Shown: positions 15,733-24,890 of the stretch, one piece after another
Position numbering within the stretch: position 1 is the stretch's first letter
Layout of the letters: every line of letters starts with the position of its first letter
Source: Microbacterium sp. AZCO
Lineage (GTDB): Bacteria > Actinomycetota > Actinomycetes > Actinomycetales > Microbacteriaceae
Assembly: GCF_039614715.1 (NCBI RefSeq)
Contig: NZ_CP154857.1
Span: forward strand, 2,604,001 to 2,668,000
Direction: 5' to 3'
DNA: 64,000 bases
The notes under the pieces: model-generated
Seen by the model: the letters and a program-made list of their open reading frames with translations, nothing else
What the model was told of the DNA's origin: nothing
The model's database searches: none
Made by a program: the position numbers and the translations under genes

Positions 15733-18700
15733 TAAGTCGTCGACGCTCCGACCAGACGTGCGAAGCCGCTCAGCCGGGCCACTCCTTCGGGGGTGCGCGG
15801 AAGGTCGTCGAGCAGTCCGGGAGCGTAGGCGAGGTAGGCGGTATGCATGGCCCGGGAGATGGCAACGTTGAGCCGATTGCGCAGCAGCAGGAACTCCAGA
15901 CCGCGCGGGGCATCGCGTCCTGACGACGCCGCGAGCGAGACGATCGCCACGACCGCCTCCTTGCCCTGGAACCGGTCGACCGTCCCGACGGGCACGTCGG
16001 TGAATCCCTCTGCCGCGAGCGCGCGCTCGACCTCGACCTGCTGCGCGTTGTAGGGCGTGACGACGATGATGTCGCGCTGCTCGAGCGGCCGCGTCTCGAG
16101 GAGGCTGACCGTTCCCTCATCGTCGGTCTCGGTGCCGGTCCACGGTGTGCCGACGAGCGAGCGCACGAGGCCGACCACCACCTCGGCCTCCTCGGCGGAG
16201 CACGTCGCGTTGCCGTGATGCGCGACGGGGATCGGATGCAGTCCCGGAGCGACGCCGTGGAGCACGCGCAGGCCCGCGGACGCGTGCGACGCGAGCTCAC
16301 CGCGATACGACAGTGTCGAGACCGGCGCCGCGATGGCGGGGTGCATGCGCCAGGTCGTACCGAGGAAGTAGCCGTACTCGGGCGGGATGACATCGGCGCC
16401 GTCGATGACCCAGCCGAGCGCGGACGTGTCGACAGGCTCGGGGTGGGTGCCCTGGCTCACCTGCGGCAGCTGCTGCGGATCGCCCAGGAGCAGAAGACGG
16501 GGCGCGGCGAGCGACACGGCGATCGTCGAGGCCAGCGAGAACTGGCCTGCCTCGTCGATCACGAGGAGGTCGAGGCTCCCGCGCGGGACGCGGCCCTCGT
16601 GGCTGAAGTCCCAGGCGGTGCCGCCCAGGACGAACCCGCCGGGCTGCTCGGCGACGAAGCCCGCGACACCGTTCTTGGCGATCGGGGTGAACGACACCTC
16701 GGCCGCGGCATCCTTCGGCGCCTTCGCGACCTGCTCCCGCGGGACACCGGCCGCGACGACCCGGTCGAGCATGTTCTCGATCACGTTGTGCGACTGCGCG
16801 ACGACGCCGACCTTGAAGCCGTGGTCGCGCACGAGACGGGCGATGACGTGCGATCCGACGTATGTCTTGCCGGTTCCGGGCGGGCCCTGCACGGCGAGGT
16901 AGCTGTGGTCGAGGTCGAGGAGCGACGCGGTGATCGCTGCGACGTCGTCTCCCCGGGACGCAGCGAGCTCCCCCGACCGCGTCCGCGGCGGACGGCGGCG
17001 CAGGATGTCCGTCGCGGCGTCCTCAGGCAGACCCGGTGAGGCCGCGATCACCGTGTCGGCCCACGCGTCGATCGCATTCTGCTGATTGCCCGCAGCGGGC
17101 GGCGCCGCGGGAGTCAGGGCGATCGGGAACTCCGACCAGGTCACACCGTCGACAGCCGTCTCCTGCACGATCGCGCCGTCGTCGAGCACTTCCACCACCG
17201 AGACGGAGCGGTAGGAGTGGATCCACCGCGGCGTCGCCGGGAAGGGGTACGGCGCGGGCAGCTCGTAGAGAGCGAACGGGTTCACCCCCTCGCTGAGCCG
17301 AGTGCCGGGAGCGAGCTCGCCGCGCAGCTCGATGAGCCGGCGCTCGCCTCCGCGGCCGCCTTCGGCGAAGTGCCAGTCCTCCAGCACCCGGCAGCGCTCG
17401 TGGTCGAGCACGACGACGTCGCGCGCGTCCTCCCACACCGAGACGGGCTCGCGGATGCGCAGGAAATGCGTGGCCCAGAACGTCTTCGACTCGCGCGGGT
17501 AGTAGTCGATGGCCGCGGAGCCGAGACGCAGGGCCATGCCGTCGGCGTCGTCCTCCGACAGGTCACGGGCGAGCCCGGCGAGAGCGAGCGCGCGGGGCGA
17601 CGGCTCGTACGCGGCCTCGGCGGGCTCGGGATTGGGCGAGGGGACCAGCTCCGCCTCGCGCGCGCGGTCGACCAGCCAGTCGCGCAGCCGCCTCGTCGAG
17701 ACGCAGTCGTAGCGGTTGTAGTCGGCGAGGTCGTCGAGGATGAGACGGGCCTCGTCGCGGGCGCCGTCCTCCTCGAGGGCGCGCGCCTGCACGTACTTGA
17801 CGATCGAGTCGTCGCCCTTCTGCACATCGCTCGTGCGCACCTCGGCGCCCATGTAGAGGGGCTCGAGCTTCTTTATCGAGTACGAGCGCGATCCGACGCG
17901 GAGCGCGCGCCGCACGATCGGATACAGGTCGACGAAGACGCCGTCGCGCAGCAGCCGGTCGACGTCGGACTCGCGCGTGCCGTGGCGGGCGGCCATCGAC
18001 AGCAGGTGCGTCGGCTCGTACGGCGCGTAGTGATAGATGTGCATGCCGGGATGCTGGGCACGGCGGAGAGTGACGAGGTCGATGAACCTCTCGAGAGCCT
18101 CGCGCTCCTCGGCGAACGAGTGCGCCCACAGCGCGGAGTACTGCTCGTCGAGATCGGTGAATCCGAACAGGTAGTCGATGCCCCACTGCGCCGGCGTGCC
18201 GGGCGGCGGAGTCTCGGTGTACAGCGGGTCGCCCTCGAAGTCGAAGAAGAGGTCGCCGAGATCGGGACGCGGAAGCGCCGCCAGCGCCTTCGGGTGGACG
18301 ACTTCGTACGTCGGCACGGGCACGGGCGGCACGGTCAGCGTCGCGAGGGCGGTCAGAGTGGACCCCTCGACACGCTCGGGAGCCGTGGCGGCGGCCGGCG
18401 GCTCGGCGAGCTCGGCGACCGCCTGCAGACCCGGGATCGGGTCGATGACCGGGACAGGCTGCATATCGACGGCGGGCGCCACGAGCGGAGGGATGCCGAC
18501 CCCGGCGGGGCTGGCGAGCTGCAGGCGCGCCTGCGTCCGCAGCATCGCGAACGCATCGGGATTCATGTGCGGCGGCGCGGTGGGGGCGACGGCGAGATCG
18601 TCGATCGACGCGATGCCCGCTGCGCGCAGGCGGTCGCGCTGCACGGGACGCATGCCCGCCACAAGTAGGAGGTCGCGGTGGGCGATCACTTCGGCGTCGC

Positions 18701-19403
18701 ACGTCGCGCAGCGTCCGCATGCGACGACCGCGAGCTCGCCGCGGTCATCGCCCCAGGCGATGGGTGCGCCGGCGGCGCCGAGGTCGAGCCGACGGTCGGC
18801 GACGAGGGCGCGGAGCCGCTCCCGGCGGAGCTCGAAGACGGGCAGCAGGTCGTCCACCTCGTGGACCGAGACCGATCCGTCGCCCAGCAGCAGCTCGACG
18901 GTGCCGGCACGCGGCACGCCGAGACGGTCGAGCTGGACGACGTAGGCCGCGAGCTGCATGAGCGCCGTGACGCGCGCGCGGCGCGCGAGCTTCGTGTCCT
19001 GCACGATCCAGTGGTCATCGGGGCCGCGCACGAGGAAGTCGGCGAATCCGACGAACTCGTGCGTGGAGAACGCGGCCTGGTAGACGACGCGGGCCTCGGA
19101 GGCCAGCGCCGCATTCGTCATCGCCACGGCGTCGGCGAGGGCCGCGGCATCCCCCGATCTGGTCTCGGGGATCTCGACCACGGCGTCGCCGTACCGCGCG
19201 CGATACTCGCCGAGCACGCGGCGTTCGTGCTCGCCGCCGAGGAGACCGGCGCGGACGAGGGTCGCGTCCTCGGGCTCGACCACCGCTGCGATACGCCCGA
19301 GGCGCGCGTCGATGCCCCGCAGCCAGGCGAACTCGCACTCGGCGGCCGCCTTGAGGTCGCTCGCGCTCCAGACGATCCGGCCTTCGTCCTCGATGTAACG
19401 CAT
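15732..19403 (-). CDS. TM0106-family RecB-like nuclease fused to an SF1 helicase
   Basis: A 1223-aa three-part enzyme that probably processes DNA ends or RNA-DNA structures. Residues 1-330 form a RecB-like PDDEXK nuclease (VQDTKL) with a cysteine cluster (CGRCATC). Residues about 360-560 contain an RNase-H-like exonuclease domain (LFFDFEGDPLY). Residues about 810-1220 form an SF1 helicase with Walker A GPPGTGKT near 839, Walker B VIDEAGQFS near 948, GDPQQLPQVS near 972, DRFQGKEA near 1143 and NVAISRA near 1180. The ATG is preceded by GGAAAGGGG. The linker between nuclease parts encodes a copy of a 25-bp interspersed repeat. Its exact pathway is not established. Confidence 0.92.
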   Translation of the reverse strand: MRYIEDEGRIVWSASDLKAAAECEFAWLRGIDARLGRIAAVVEPEDATLVRAGLLGGEHERRVLGEYRARYGDAVVEIPETRSGDAAALADAVAMTNAALASEARVVYQAAFSTHEFVGFADFLVRGPDDHWIVQDTKLARRARVTALMQLAAYVVQLDRLGVPRAGTVELLLGDGSVSVHEVDDLLPVFELRRERLRALVADRRLDLGAAGAPIAWGDDRGELAVVACGRCATCDAEVIAHRDLLLVAGMRPVQRDRLRAAGIASIDDLAVAPTAPPHMNPDAFAMLRTQARLQLASPAGVGIPPLVAPAVDMQPVPVIDPIPGLQAVAELAEPPAAATAPERVEGSTLTALATLTVPPVPVPTYEVVHPKALAALPRPDLGDLFFDFEGDPLYTETPPPGTPAQWGIDYLFGFTDLDEQYSALWAHSFAEEREALERFIDLVTLRRAQHPGMHIYHYAPYEPTHLLSMAARHGTRESDVDRLLRDGVFVDLYPIVRRALRVGSRSYSIKKLEPLYMGAEVRTSDVQKGDDSIVKYVQARALEEDGARDEARLILDDLADYNRYDCVSTRRLRDWLVDRAREAELVPSPNPEPAEAAYEPSPRALALAGLARDLSEDDADGMALRLGSAAIDYYPRESKTFWATHFLRIREPVSVWEDARDVVVLDHERCRVLEDWHFAEGGRGGERRLIELRGELAPGTRLSEGVNPFALYELPAPYPFPATPRWIHSYRSVSVVEVLDDGAIVQETAVDGVTWSEFPIALTPAAPPAAGNQQNAIDAWADTVIAASPGLPEDAATDILRRRPPRTRSGELAASRGDDVAAITASLLDLDHSYLAVQGPPGTGKTYVGSHVIARLVRDHGFKVGVVAQSHNVIENMLDRVVAAGVPREQVAKAPKDAAAEVSFTPIAKNGVAGFVAEQPGGFVLGGTAWDFSHEGRVPRGSLDLLVIDEAGQFSLASTIAVSLAAPRLLLLGDPQQLPQVSQGTHPEPVDTSALGWVIDGADVIPPEYGYFLGTTWRMHPAIAAPVSTLSYRGELASHASAGLRVLHGVAPGLHPIPVAHHGNATCSAEEAEVVVGLVRSLVGTPWTGTETDDEGTVSLLETRPLEQRDIIVVTPYNAQQVEVERALAAEGFTDVPVGTVDRFQGKEAVVAIVSLAASSGRDAPRGLEFLLLRNRLNVAISRAMHTAYLAYAPGLLDDLPRTPEGVARLSGFARLVGASTT
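16429..16443 (+). repeat. Interspersed repeat core, partial copy inside the helicase gene
   Basis: TCGACAGGCTCGGGG is identical to the core of the repeat at 7223-7247. It falls in the helicase domain just after the Walker B/motif III region. Confidence 0.45.
18361..18385 (+). repeat. Interspersed 25-bp repeat, copy 2, inside the helicase gene
   Basis: Matches 7223-7247 at 23 of 25 positions. It encodes part of a low-complexity linker (APERVEGSTLTAL) before the RNase-H-like domain, a place where an insertion would be tolerated. Confidence 0.6.
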
Positions 19404-19493
19404 GGTCCCCTTTCCTCGCCCCTTGACCCTAGCCGCGCCCTCCGACACCGTTTCCCGCCGCGCTGCAGGATCTCCGGTGCCGGGCGGTCCTGC

Positions 19494-19499
19494 CAGACT
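19494..19499 (+). promoter_or_regulatory. Candidate -10 box CAGACT for nadE
   Basis: CAGACT ends six bases before ATG 19506. It fits the leaderless spacing seen elsewhere but lacks the first T of TANNNT. Confidence 0.3.
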
Positions 19500-19505
19500 G
19501 GGGAC

Positions 19506-21581
19506 ATGAGCCTCCCGTTCGAGAGCGCGTACCGACACGGCTTCGCGCGGGTCGCCGCGTGCACGATCCCCCTCACGCTTGCGGATCCCGTCGCGAACGC
19601 CGAGGCGGTGCTCGCCACCGCCCGCGAGTGCGACGCCGACGGCACGGCCGTCGCGGTCTTCCCCGAGTTGTGCCTGACCGGCTATTCGATCGACGACCTC
19701 TTCATGCAGGACGCCGTGCTGGATGCCGTCGTCGCGGCGGTCGCGCGGCTGGTCGAGGCATCCGAAGACCTCCTTCCCGTGCTCGTCGTCGGGGCCCCGC
19801 TCCGCCATCGCAACCGCCTCTACAACTGCGCGCTCGTGATCCATCGCGGCGAGCTGCTCGGCGTCGTGCCCAAGTCGTACCTGCCCACCTACCGCGAGTT
19901 CTACGAGCGCCGGTGGTACGCCCCCGGCGACGACCAGGCCGGGCAGGACATCCGCGTCGGCGAGTACGAGGCGCCGTTCGGCCCCGATCTGCTGTTCGAG
20001 GCGCTCGACGTCGAGGGGCTCGTCGTGCACGTCGAAGTGTGCGAGGACGTGTGGGTGCCGATCCCGCCGTCGTCGTCGGCCGCCCTCGCCGGGGCGACCG
20101 TGCTGCTCAACCTGTCGGGCAGCCCCATCACGATCGCGCGCGCGGAGGACCGCAAGAACCTCTGCCAGTCGCAGTCCCTGCGCTGCCTCGCGGCGTACGC
20201 GTACGCGGCCGCGGGCATGGGCGAGTCGACCAACGACGTCTCGTGGGACGGTCAGACGATGATCTACGAGGGCGGCCTGCTGCTCGCCGAGACCGAGAGG
20301 TTCCCCGACGGTCCGCGGCGGAGCGTCGCCGACGTCGACCTCGACCGCCTGCGACAGGACCGCCTGCGCCAGGGCACGTTCGACGACAACCGCCGCACGA
20401 GCGACCCGCACTTCCGCACCGTGCACTTCGAGCTCGATCCGCCCGCGACCGACATCGGCCTGCGGCGGCCGCTCGACCGCTTCCCCTTCGTGCCCGACGA
20501 CCCCGCCCGGCTCGCGCTCGACTGCTACGAGGCCTTCAACATCCAGGTCTCGGGGCTCATCCAGCGCATGCGCGCGATCGGCGACCCCAAACCGGTCATC
20601 GGAGTGAGCGGGGGCCTCGACTCGACGCACGCGCTCCTCGTGGTCGCGCGGGCGATGGACCGCATGGAGCGTCCGCGCAGCGACATCCTCGCGTACACGA
20701 TGCCGGGGTTCGCGACGAGCGAGCACACCAAGTCCAATGCGATCGCCCTGGCCGAGACGATCGGCGCCACGATCGAGACGATCGACATCCGCCCCGCCGC
20801 GAGCGAGATGCTCGAGCGGATCGGGCATCCCTTTGCCGACGGCGAACCCGTCCACGACATAACGTTCGAGAACGTGCAGGCCGGCCTGCGCACCGACTAT
20901 CTCTTCCGCCTGGCGAACCAGAACGGCGGCATGGTGATCGGCACGTCCGACCTGTCTGAGCTCGCGCTCGGCTGGGCGACGTACGGCGTGGGCGACCAGA
21001 TGAGCCACTACGCGGTCAACGCGGGCGTGCCCAAGACCCTCATCCAGCACGTCATCCGCTGGGTCATCGCGCAGGAGGGTCACGACGGCGGCTCGACCGA
21101 CCTCACCGAGCGCGCCCGCGATGTGCTGCAGTCGGTGCTCGACACGGAGATCAGCCCCGAGCTCGTGCCGGCCGGGCAAGACGGCAGGATGCAGTCGACG
21201 GAGGACCGCATCGGCCCGTACGCGCTGCACGACTTCGCGCTGTACTGGATCCTGCGCTTCGGCATGCGCCCCTCCAAGATCGCGTTCGTCGCGGAGCAGT
21301 CGTGGCGGGATCAGGATGCGGGAGCCTGGCCTCCCGGCTTCCCCGACGAGGACCGCTACGCGTACGACCTCCCGACGATCGTGAAGTGGCTGCGGGTGTT
21401 CCTCAAGCGCTACTTCGCCTTCGCCCAGTTCAAGCGCTCGGCGATCCCGAACGGGCCGAAGGTGTCGCCCGCCGGCTCGCTGTCGCCGCGCGGCGACTGG
21501 CGCGCCCCGTCGGACGGCAACGCGAACGTCTGGCTCGCGGAGCTCGACGCGGCGCTGCCGGAGTACGCGCCGGAGGCGTGA
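19506..21581 (+). CDS. nadE: Glutamine-dependent NAD+ synthetase
   Basis: Last step of NAD synthesis: ATP-dependent amidation of deamido-NAD using ammonia released from glutamine (691 aa). The N-terminal nitrilase-like glutaminase domain (residues 1-300) shows the catalytic triad regions: Glu in VFPELCLTGY, Lys in PKSYLPTYREFYERR and Cys in VEVCEDVWVP. The C-terminal synthetase domain has the PP-loop GVSGGLDST. The length and two-domain form match the actinobacterial NadE type. ATG 19506 may be leaderless. It diverges from the nuclease-helicase gene. Confidence 0.97.
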   Translation: MSLPFESAYRHGFARVAACTIPLTLADPVANAEAVLATARECDADGTAVAVFPELCLTGYSIDDLFMQDAVLDAVVAAVARLVEASEDLLPVLVVGAPLRHRNRLYNCALVIHRGELLGVVPKSYLPTYREFYERRWYAPGDDQAGQDIRVGEYEAPFGPDLLFEALDVEGLVVHVEVCEDVWVPIPPSSSAALAGATVLLNLSGSPITIARAEDRKNLCQSQSLRCLAAYAYAAAGMGESTNDVSWDGQTMIYEGGLLLAETERFPDGPRRSVADVDLDRLRQDRLRQGTFDDNRRTSDPHFRTVHFELDPPATDIGLRRPLDRFPFVPDDPARLALDCYEAFNIQVSGLIQRMRAIGDPKPVIGVSGGLDSTHALLVVARAMDRMERPRSDILAYTMPGFATSEHTKSNAIALAETIGATIETIDIRPAASEMLERIGHPFADGEPVHDITFENVQAGLRTDYLFRLANQNGGMVIGTSDLSELALGWATYGVGDQMSHYAVNAGVPKTLIQHVIRWVIAQEGHDGGSTDLTERARDVLQSVLDTEISPELVPAGQDGRMQSTEDRIGPYALHDFALYWILRFGMRPSKIAFVAEQSWRDQDAGAWPPGFPDEDRYAYDLPTIVKWLRVFLKRYFAFAQFKRSAIPNGPKVSPAGSLSPRGDWRAPSDGNANVWLAELDAALPEYAPEA

Positions 21582-21638
21582 TCTCGGGGCCGGTCGCCTC
21601 AGCGCCGGTCGCCGGCGCGTCGCACGCGCACCCGGCCG

Positions 21639-22658
21639 CTACCGCCGGCGCCCGTACCCGAACTCGACGAGGGACTCCCCCGCGTCGACGACCGTCTCGG
21701 GCAGGGCGCGTGTCGTCCAGCCCAGTTCGTCCTGAACCCGCGCCGACGACACGAGGACCGGCTGGTCGAGCAGCGGGAGCGCGAGCTTCAGCGAGGGGTT
21801 CAGCGGCGAGCCGGCGCGGATGACCCACGACGGCAGCTGCGCGAGCGGCACGCGGTAGCCGCGGGCGCGGAAGGCGGCATCCAGGATCCGAGCGAGCTCG
21901 ACGAGCCAGGCCGATTCCGCCGACAGGATGTAACGCCCGCTCGCCTCCGGCCGCTCCAGCGCGAGCCGGTGCGCGACTGCGACGTCGCGGACATCGACGA
22001 TCGCGAAGCCGATGCGCGGAAGGGCCGGAACGGAGCGTGAGAGCAGCTGGTCGAGGACGTCCATCGAGACGTTCGTGCCGCGCCGCTGGAGCGGTCCGAG
22101 GATGAGGCCCGGGCAGACCGCGACGAGATCGAGACCGGACTCCTCGGCGAGGCGCCATGCCTCGCGCTCGGCGAGGGTCTTGCTGGAGTCGTACGGGTCG
22201 CAGCGGCCGACGTCCGACCAGTCGTCCTCGGTCCGCACCCGTCCGTCGCGCCGGTCATGGCCGCCGACCACCGCCGACGTCGACGAAGTGAGCACGACGC
22301 GTCGCACTCCGGCGGCAGCCGCCGCGCCGACGACGCGACGCGTGCCCTCGACGGCGGGCCGGATGACGTCCTGCGGGTTTCGCGGGCGGGATTTCGGCGC
22401 GGGCGAGGCGACGTGGAGGACGGCATCCACTCCGTCGACAGCCGCCGCCCAGCCGTCGTCGGCGTCGAGGGTGGCCCCAACGACGTCGAAGCGCCGGTCG
22501 GTCTCTGCCGCGATCGCGCGCAGGTACCCGAGCTCGGCGCGCGCGGGATCGCGCACGGTCGCGCGCACGTCGTGACCTGCGCGCAGGAGCTCGGCGATGA
22601 CATGACCCGCGACGAAGCCCGTCGCTCCCGTCACTAGGACGGGCAGCTCACGACCCAC
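21639..22658 (-). CDS. NAD-dependent epimerase/dehydratase family protein (extended SDR)
   Basis: A 339-aa extended short-chain dehydrogenase. The Rossmann motif is LVTGATGFVAGHVI at the N-terminus. The active-site region has serine in VVLTSSTSAVVG and tyrosine in YDSSKTLAE (YxxxK), so the catalytic triad is intact. The pattern resembles dihydroflavonol-4-reductase/aldehyde-reductase-like SDRs, but the substrate is unknown. GTG 22658 is chosen as the start: it lies 14 bases after the stop of the upstream gene and directly precedes the fold. The two genes are probably co-transcribed. Confidence 0.9.
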   Translation of the reverse strand: MGRELPVLVTGATGFVAGHVIAELLRAGHDVRATVRDPARAELGYLRAIAAETDRRFDVVGATLDADDGWAAAVDGVDAVLHVASPAPKSRPRNPQDVIRPAVEGTRRVVGAAAAAGVRRVVLTSSTSAVVGGHDRRDGRVRTEDDWSDVGRCDPYDSSKTLAEREAWRLAEESGLDLVAVCPGLILGPLQRRGTNVSMDVLDQLLSRSVPALPRIGFAIVDVRDVAVAHRLALERPEASGRYILSAESAWLVELARILDAAFRARGYRVPLAQLPSWVIRAGSPLNPSLKLALPLLDQPVLVSSARVQDELGWTTRALPETVVDAGESLVEFGYGRRR

Positions 22659-22672
22659 GGCGCCGCGCGGCC

Positions 22673-23248
22673 TCAGTTCTCGTTCTGATACGCGAGCGTG
22701 ATGATCCAGCCGTCCCGCGACAGGTCGAGCAGCGAGTAGTGCACGGGGCGATCGGGGATCCAGCCCTTGTTCTTCGACAGGTCGAGCCGCACGTACTCGG
22801 GCTTCATCCGCACGCCGCGGCCGTCGGCCTCGCGGACGGCCTGCACCCGGGTCCAGTGCGAGATGAGCGAGGGGACGTTGTCCTCGTCGAACAGGTGCGA
22901 GTGGCGGCGCATCTCGGACAGCGTCGCGTCGTCGGGGTGCGAGTCGCGCAGATCGATGCCGAGCTTCACGCCCTCGTCGGCGATCGCGGCGACGGTCGCG
23001 GCCCGGAAGCTCGCGGTGCGGATCTCGAAGGGGAGCTCCTGCTCGTCGACCTCGGCGAACAGCTGCGTGTGGAAGCCGAACTGCGCGGGCGCTTCGCGCT
23101 GGATGCGCACGGCCTTCTCCTCGATGCCGAGCCGGGCCGCCACGAGCTGCCGCGCGAGCGTGCGCTTGCGGTCGTGCTCGGTCATCTTCGGATCCCAGCC
23201 GAGGCGGGCTCCGATGCCGGAGGGGGTGTCGAGCAGTACCGATTCCAT
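22673..23248 (-). CDS. 4'-phosphopantetheinyl-transferase-like protein with degenerate motif
   Basis: A 191-aa protein that I place tentatively near the Sfp/AcpS phosphopantetheinyl transferases. Two patterns suggest this: LGIDLRDSH, which resembles the VGIDxE magnesium motif, and HWTRVQAVREADGRG, which resembles the WxxKEAxxKxxGxG motif. In the second, the usual Lys-Glu-Ala is Val-Gln-Ala and the later Lys is Arg-Glu, so classical catalysis is doubtful. It could be a divergent enzyme, an inactive relative or a different family. GAAGAGG precedes ATG 23248. It sits upstream of the SDR gene in the same direction. Confidence 0.55.
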   Translation of the reverse strand: MESVLLDTPSGIGARLGWDPKMTEHDRKRTLARQLVAARLGIEEKAVRIQREAPAQFGFHTQLFAEVDEQELPFEIRTASFRAATVAAIADEGVKLGIDLRDSHPDDATLSEMRRHSHLFDEDNVPSLISHWTRVQAVREADGRGVRMKPEYVRLDLSKNKGWIPDRPVHYSLLDLSRDGWIITLAYQNEN

Positions 23249-23396
23249 CGAGAGACCTCTTCCTGCGGGGCCGGATGCGAGGCGAGCCGCCGCTCTTCAT
23301 CCTGTCGCATCCGGTGGCCGGCTGCACGCGCGGCACGGCGGGCCGCGGCATCCCCTCGGTTCGTCAACCCCCCGACGCGCGCCCGGACGCCGATGG

Positions 23397-23402
23397 AAGA
23401 CT
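23397..23402 (+). promoter_or_regulatory. Candidate -10 box AAGACT for the FAD oxidoreductase
   Basis: AAGACT ends six bases before ATG 23409. This is the usual leaderless spacing but a weak match to TANNNT. Confidence 0.25.
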
Positions 23403-23408
23403 GTGACC

Positions 23409-24887
23409 ATGGCCAGACGTGCGACGGTCGTGGGCAGCGGACCGAACGGACTCGCCGCCGCCGTCGCGCTCGCCCGCGCGGGCTACGAGGTTCGGGTGCT
23501 CGAGGCATCGAGCACGATCGGCGGCGGCACGCGGACGGCGGAGCTGACCGTGCCGGGCTTCCGCCACGATGTCGGATCGGCCGTGCACCCCGCCGCGATG
23601 AGCTCGCCGTTCTTCCGCGCGTTCGGCCTCCGGGAGCGCGTGGAGTGGATCGTGCCCGAGATCTCGTTCGCGCAGCCGCTCGACCCGGCGGGCCCGGGCG
23701 GCGACCCCCGCGCCGCGATCGCCTGGCACAGCCTCGAGCGGACGGCGCGCGGATTGGGACGGGATGCCGGCACGTGGCGCGCCGTCGTCCGCCCGCTCAC
23801 TCGGCACCTCGACTCCGTCGTCGACTTCACCGGTCATCAGCTGCTCAGGATGCCGCGCCACCCCGTCACGACCGTCCGTTTCGGACTGCGGGCGCTCCAG
23901 CTCGGCACTCCGCTCGGGCAGCTGACATGGCGCACCGACGAGGGCGCCGCGCTCTTCTCCGGCGTCGTCGCGCACGCCAATCGCTCGCTGCCCGACGTGG
24001 GGGCCGCGGCATCCGCCCTCTTCCTCATCGCCCACGCGCACGCGCGGGACGGGTGGGCGTATCCGCGCGGGGGCGCCCAGGCGGTCGCCGACGCGCTCGT
24101 CGCCGACCTCCATGCGCACGGCGGAGCCGTCGAGCCCGACACGTTCGTCGGCTCGCTCGCGCGCCTCGACTGGGGCGATCCGGCCGCGGGCGACCTGCTG
24201 CTGCTCGACACGTCGCCGCGCCTGGCCCTCACGCATCCGGACATCCCGCCGTCTTACGCCCGAGCCCTTCGGCGCTACCGGTACGGTCAGGCGGCGGCGA
24301 AGGTCGACTTCGCCCTCGACGGGGCGGTGCCGTGGGCGCACCCCGACGTCGCACGGTCCCCCACGGTGCACGTGGGCGGCACGCGCGACGAGGTGGAGGC
24401 GAGCGAGAACGCCGTCGCGGCGGGGCGCGTCACCGAGCGGCCGTACGTCCTGACGGTGCAGCCGTCGATCCTCGATGAGACACGTGCCCCCGCCGGGAAG
24501 CAGACCCTGTGGACGTACGTGCACGTGCCTGCGGGGTCGACGCTCGACCCCACCGAGCTCGTGACCCGGCAGGTCGAGCGCTTCGCACCGGGCTTCCGCG
24601 ACCGCATCATCGCCTCGAGCGTCATGACGGCAGCCGAGCGCGCCGCGTTCAACCCGTCGGACATCGGAGGGGACATCCTCGGCGGCGCGTTCACCTTCGC
24701 GCAGGCGTTCCGCCGCCCGGTGCTGTCACCGACCCCGTGGCGCACACCGATGCGCGGCGTCTACCTCGCCTCGGCATCCACCCCTCCCGGCCCCGGCGTG
24801 AACGGCATGGCGGGCTGGTTCGCGGCACGGCAGGCGCTGAGCGACCTCGCCGGTGTGCCGGTGGAGCTCGACGACCTGTTCGGGTGA
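23409..24887 (+). CDS. FAD-dependent oxidoreductase, phytoene-desaturase-like (CrtI/NAD(P)-FAD family)
   Basis: A 492-aa flavoprotein. The dinucleotide-binding motif is VVGSGPNGLAAAVALARAG at residues 7-25, followed by VLEASSTIGGGTRT. The C-terminal flavin motif lies in SASTPPGPGVNGMAGWFAA. The overall pattern matches the CrtI-like amine oxidase superfamily (human PYROXD2-like branch). No other carotenoid genes are nearby, so a pigment role is not supported. The next gene starts four bases after its stop, which indicates an operon. Confidence 0.9.
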   Translation: MARRATVVGSGPNGLAAAVALARAGYEVRVLEASSTIGGGTRTAELTVPGFRHDVGSAVHPAAMSSPFFRAFGLRERVEWIVPEISFAQPLDPAGPGGDPRAAIAWHSLERTARGLGRDAGTWRAVVRPLTRHLDSVVDFTGHQLLRMPRHPVTTVRFGLRALQLGTPLGQLTWRTDEGAALFSGVVAHANRSLPDVGAAASALFLIAHAHARDGWAYPRGGAQAVADALVADLHAHGGAVEPDTFVGSLARLDWGDPAAGDLLLLDTSPRLALTHPDIPPSYARALRRYRYGQAAAKVDFALDGAVPWAHPDVARSPTVHVGGTRDEVEASENAVAAGRVTERPYVLTVQPSILDETRAPAGKQTLWTYVHVPAGSTLDPTELVTRQVERFAPGFRDRIIASSVMTAAERAAFNPSDIGGDILGGAFTFAQAFRRPVLSPTPWRTPMRGVYLASASTPPGPGVNGMAGWFAARQALSDLAGVPVELDDLFG

Positions 24888-24890
24888 GCC

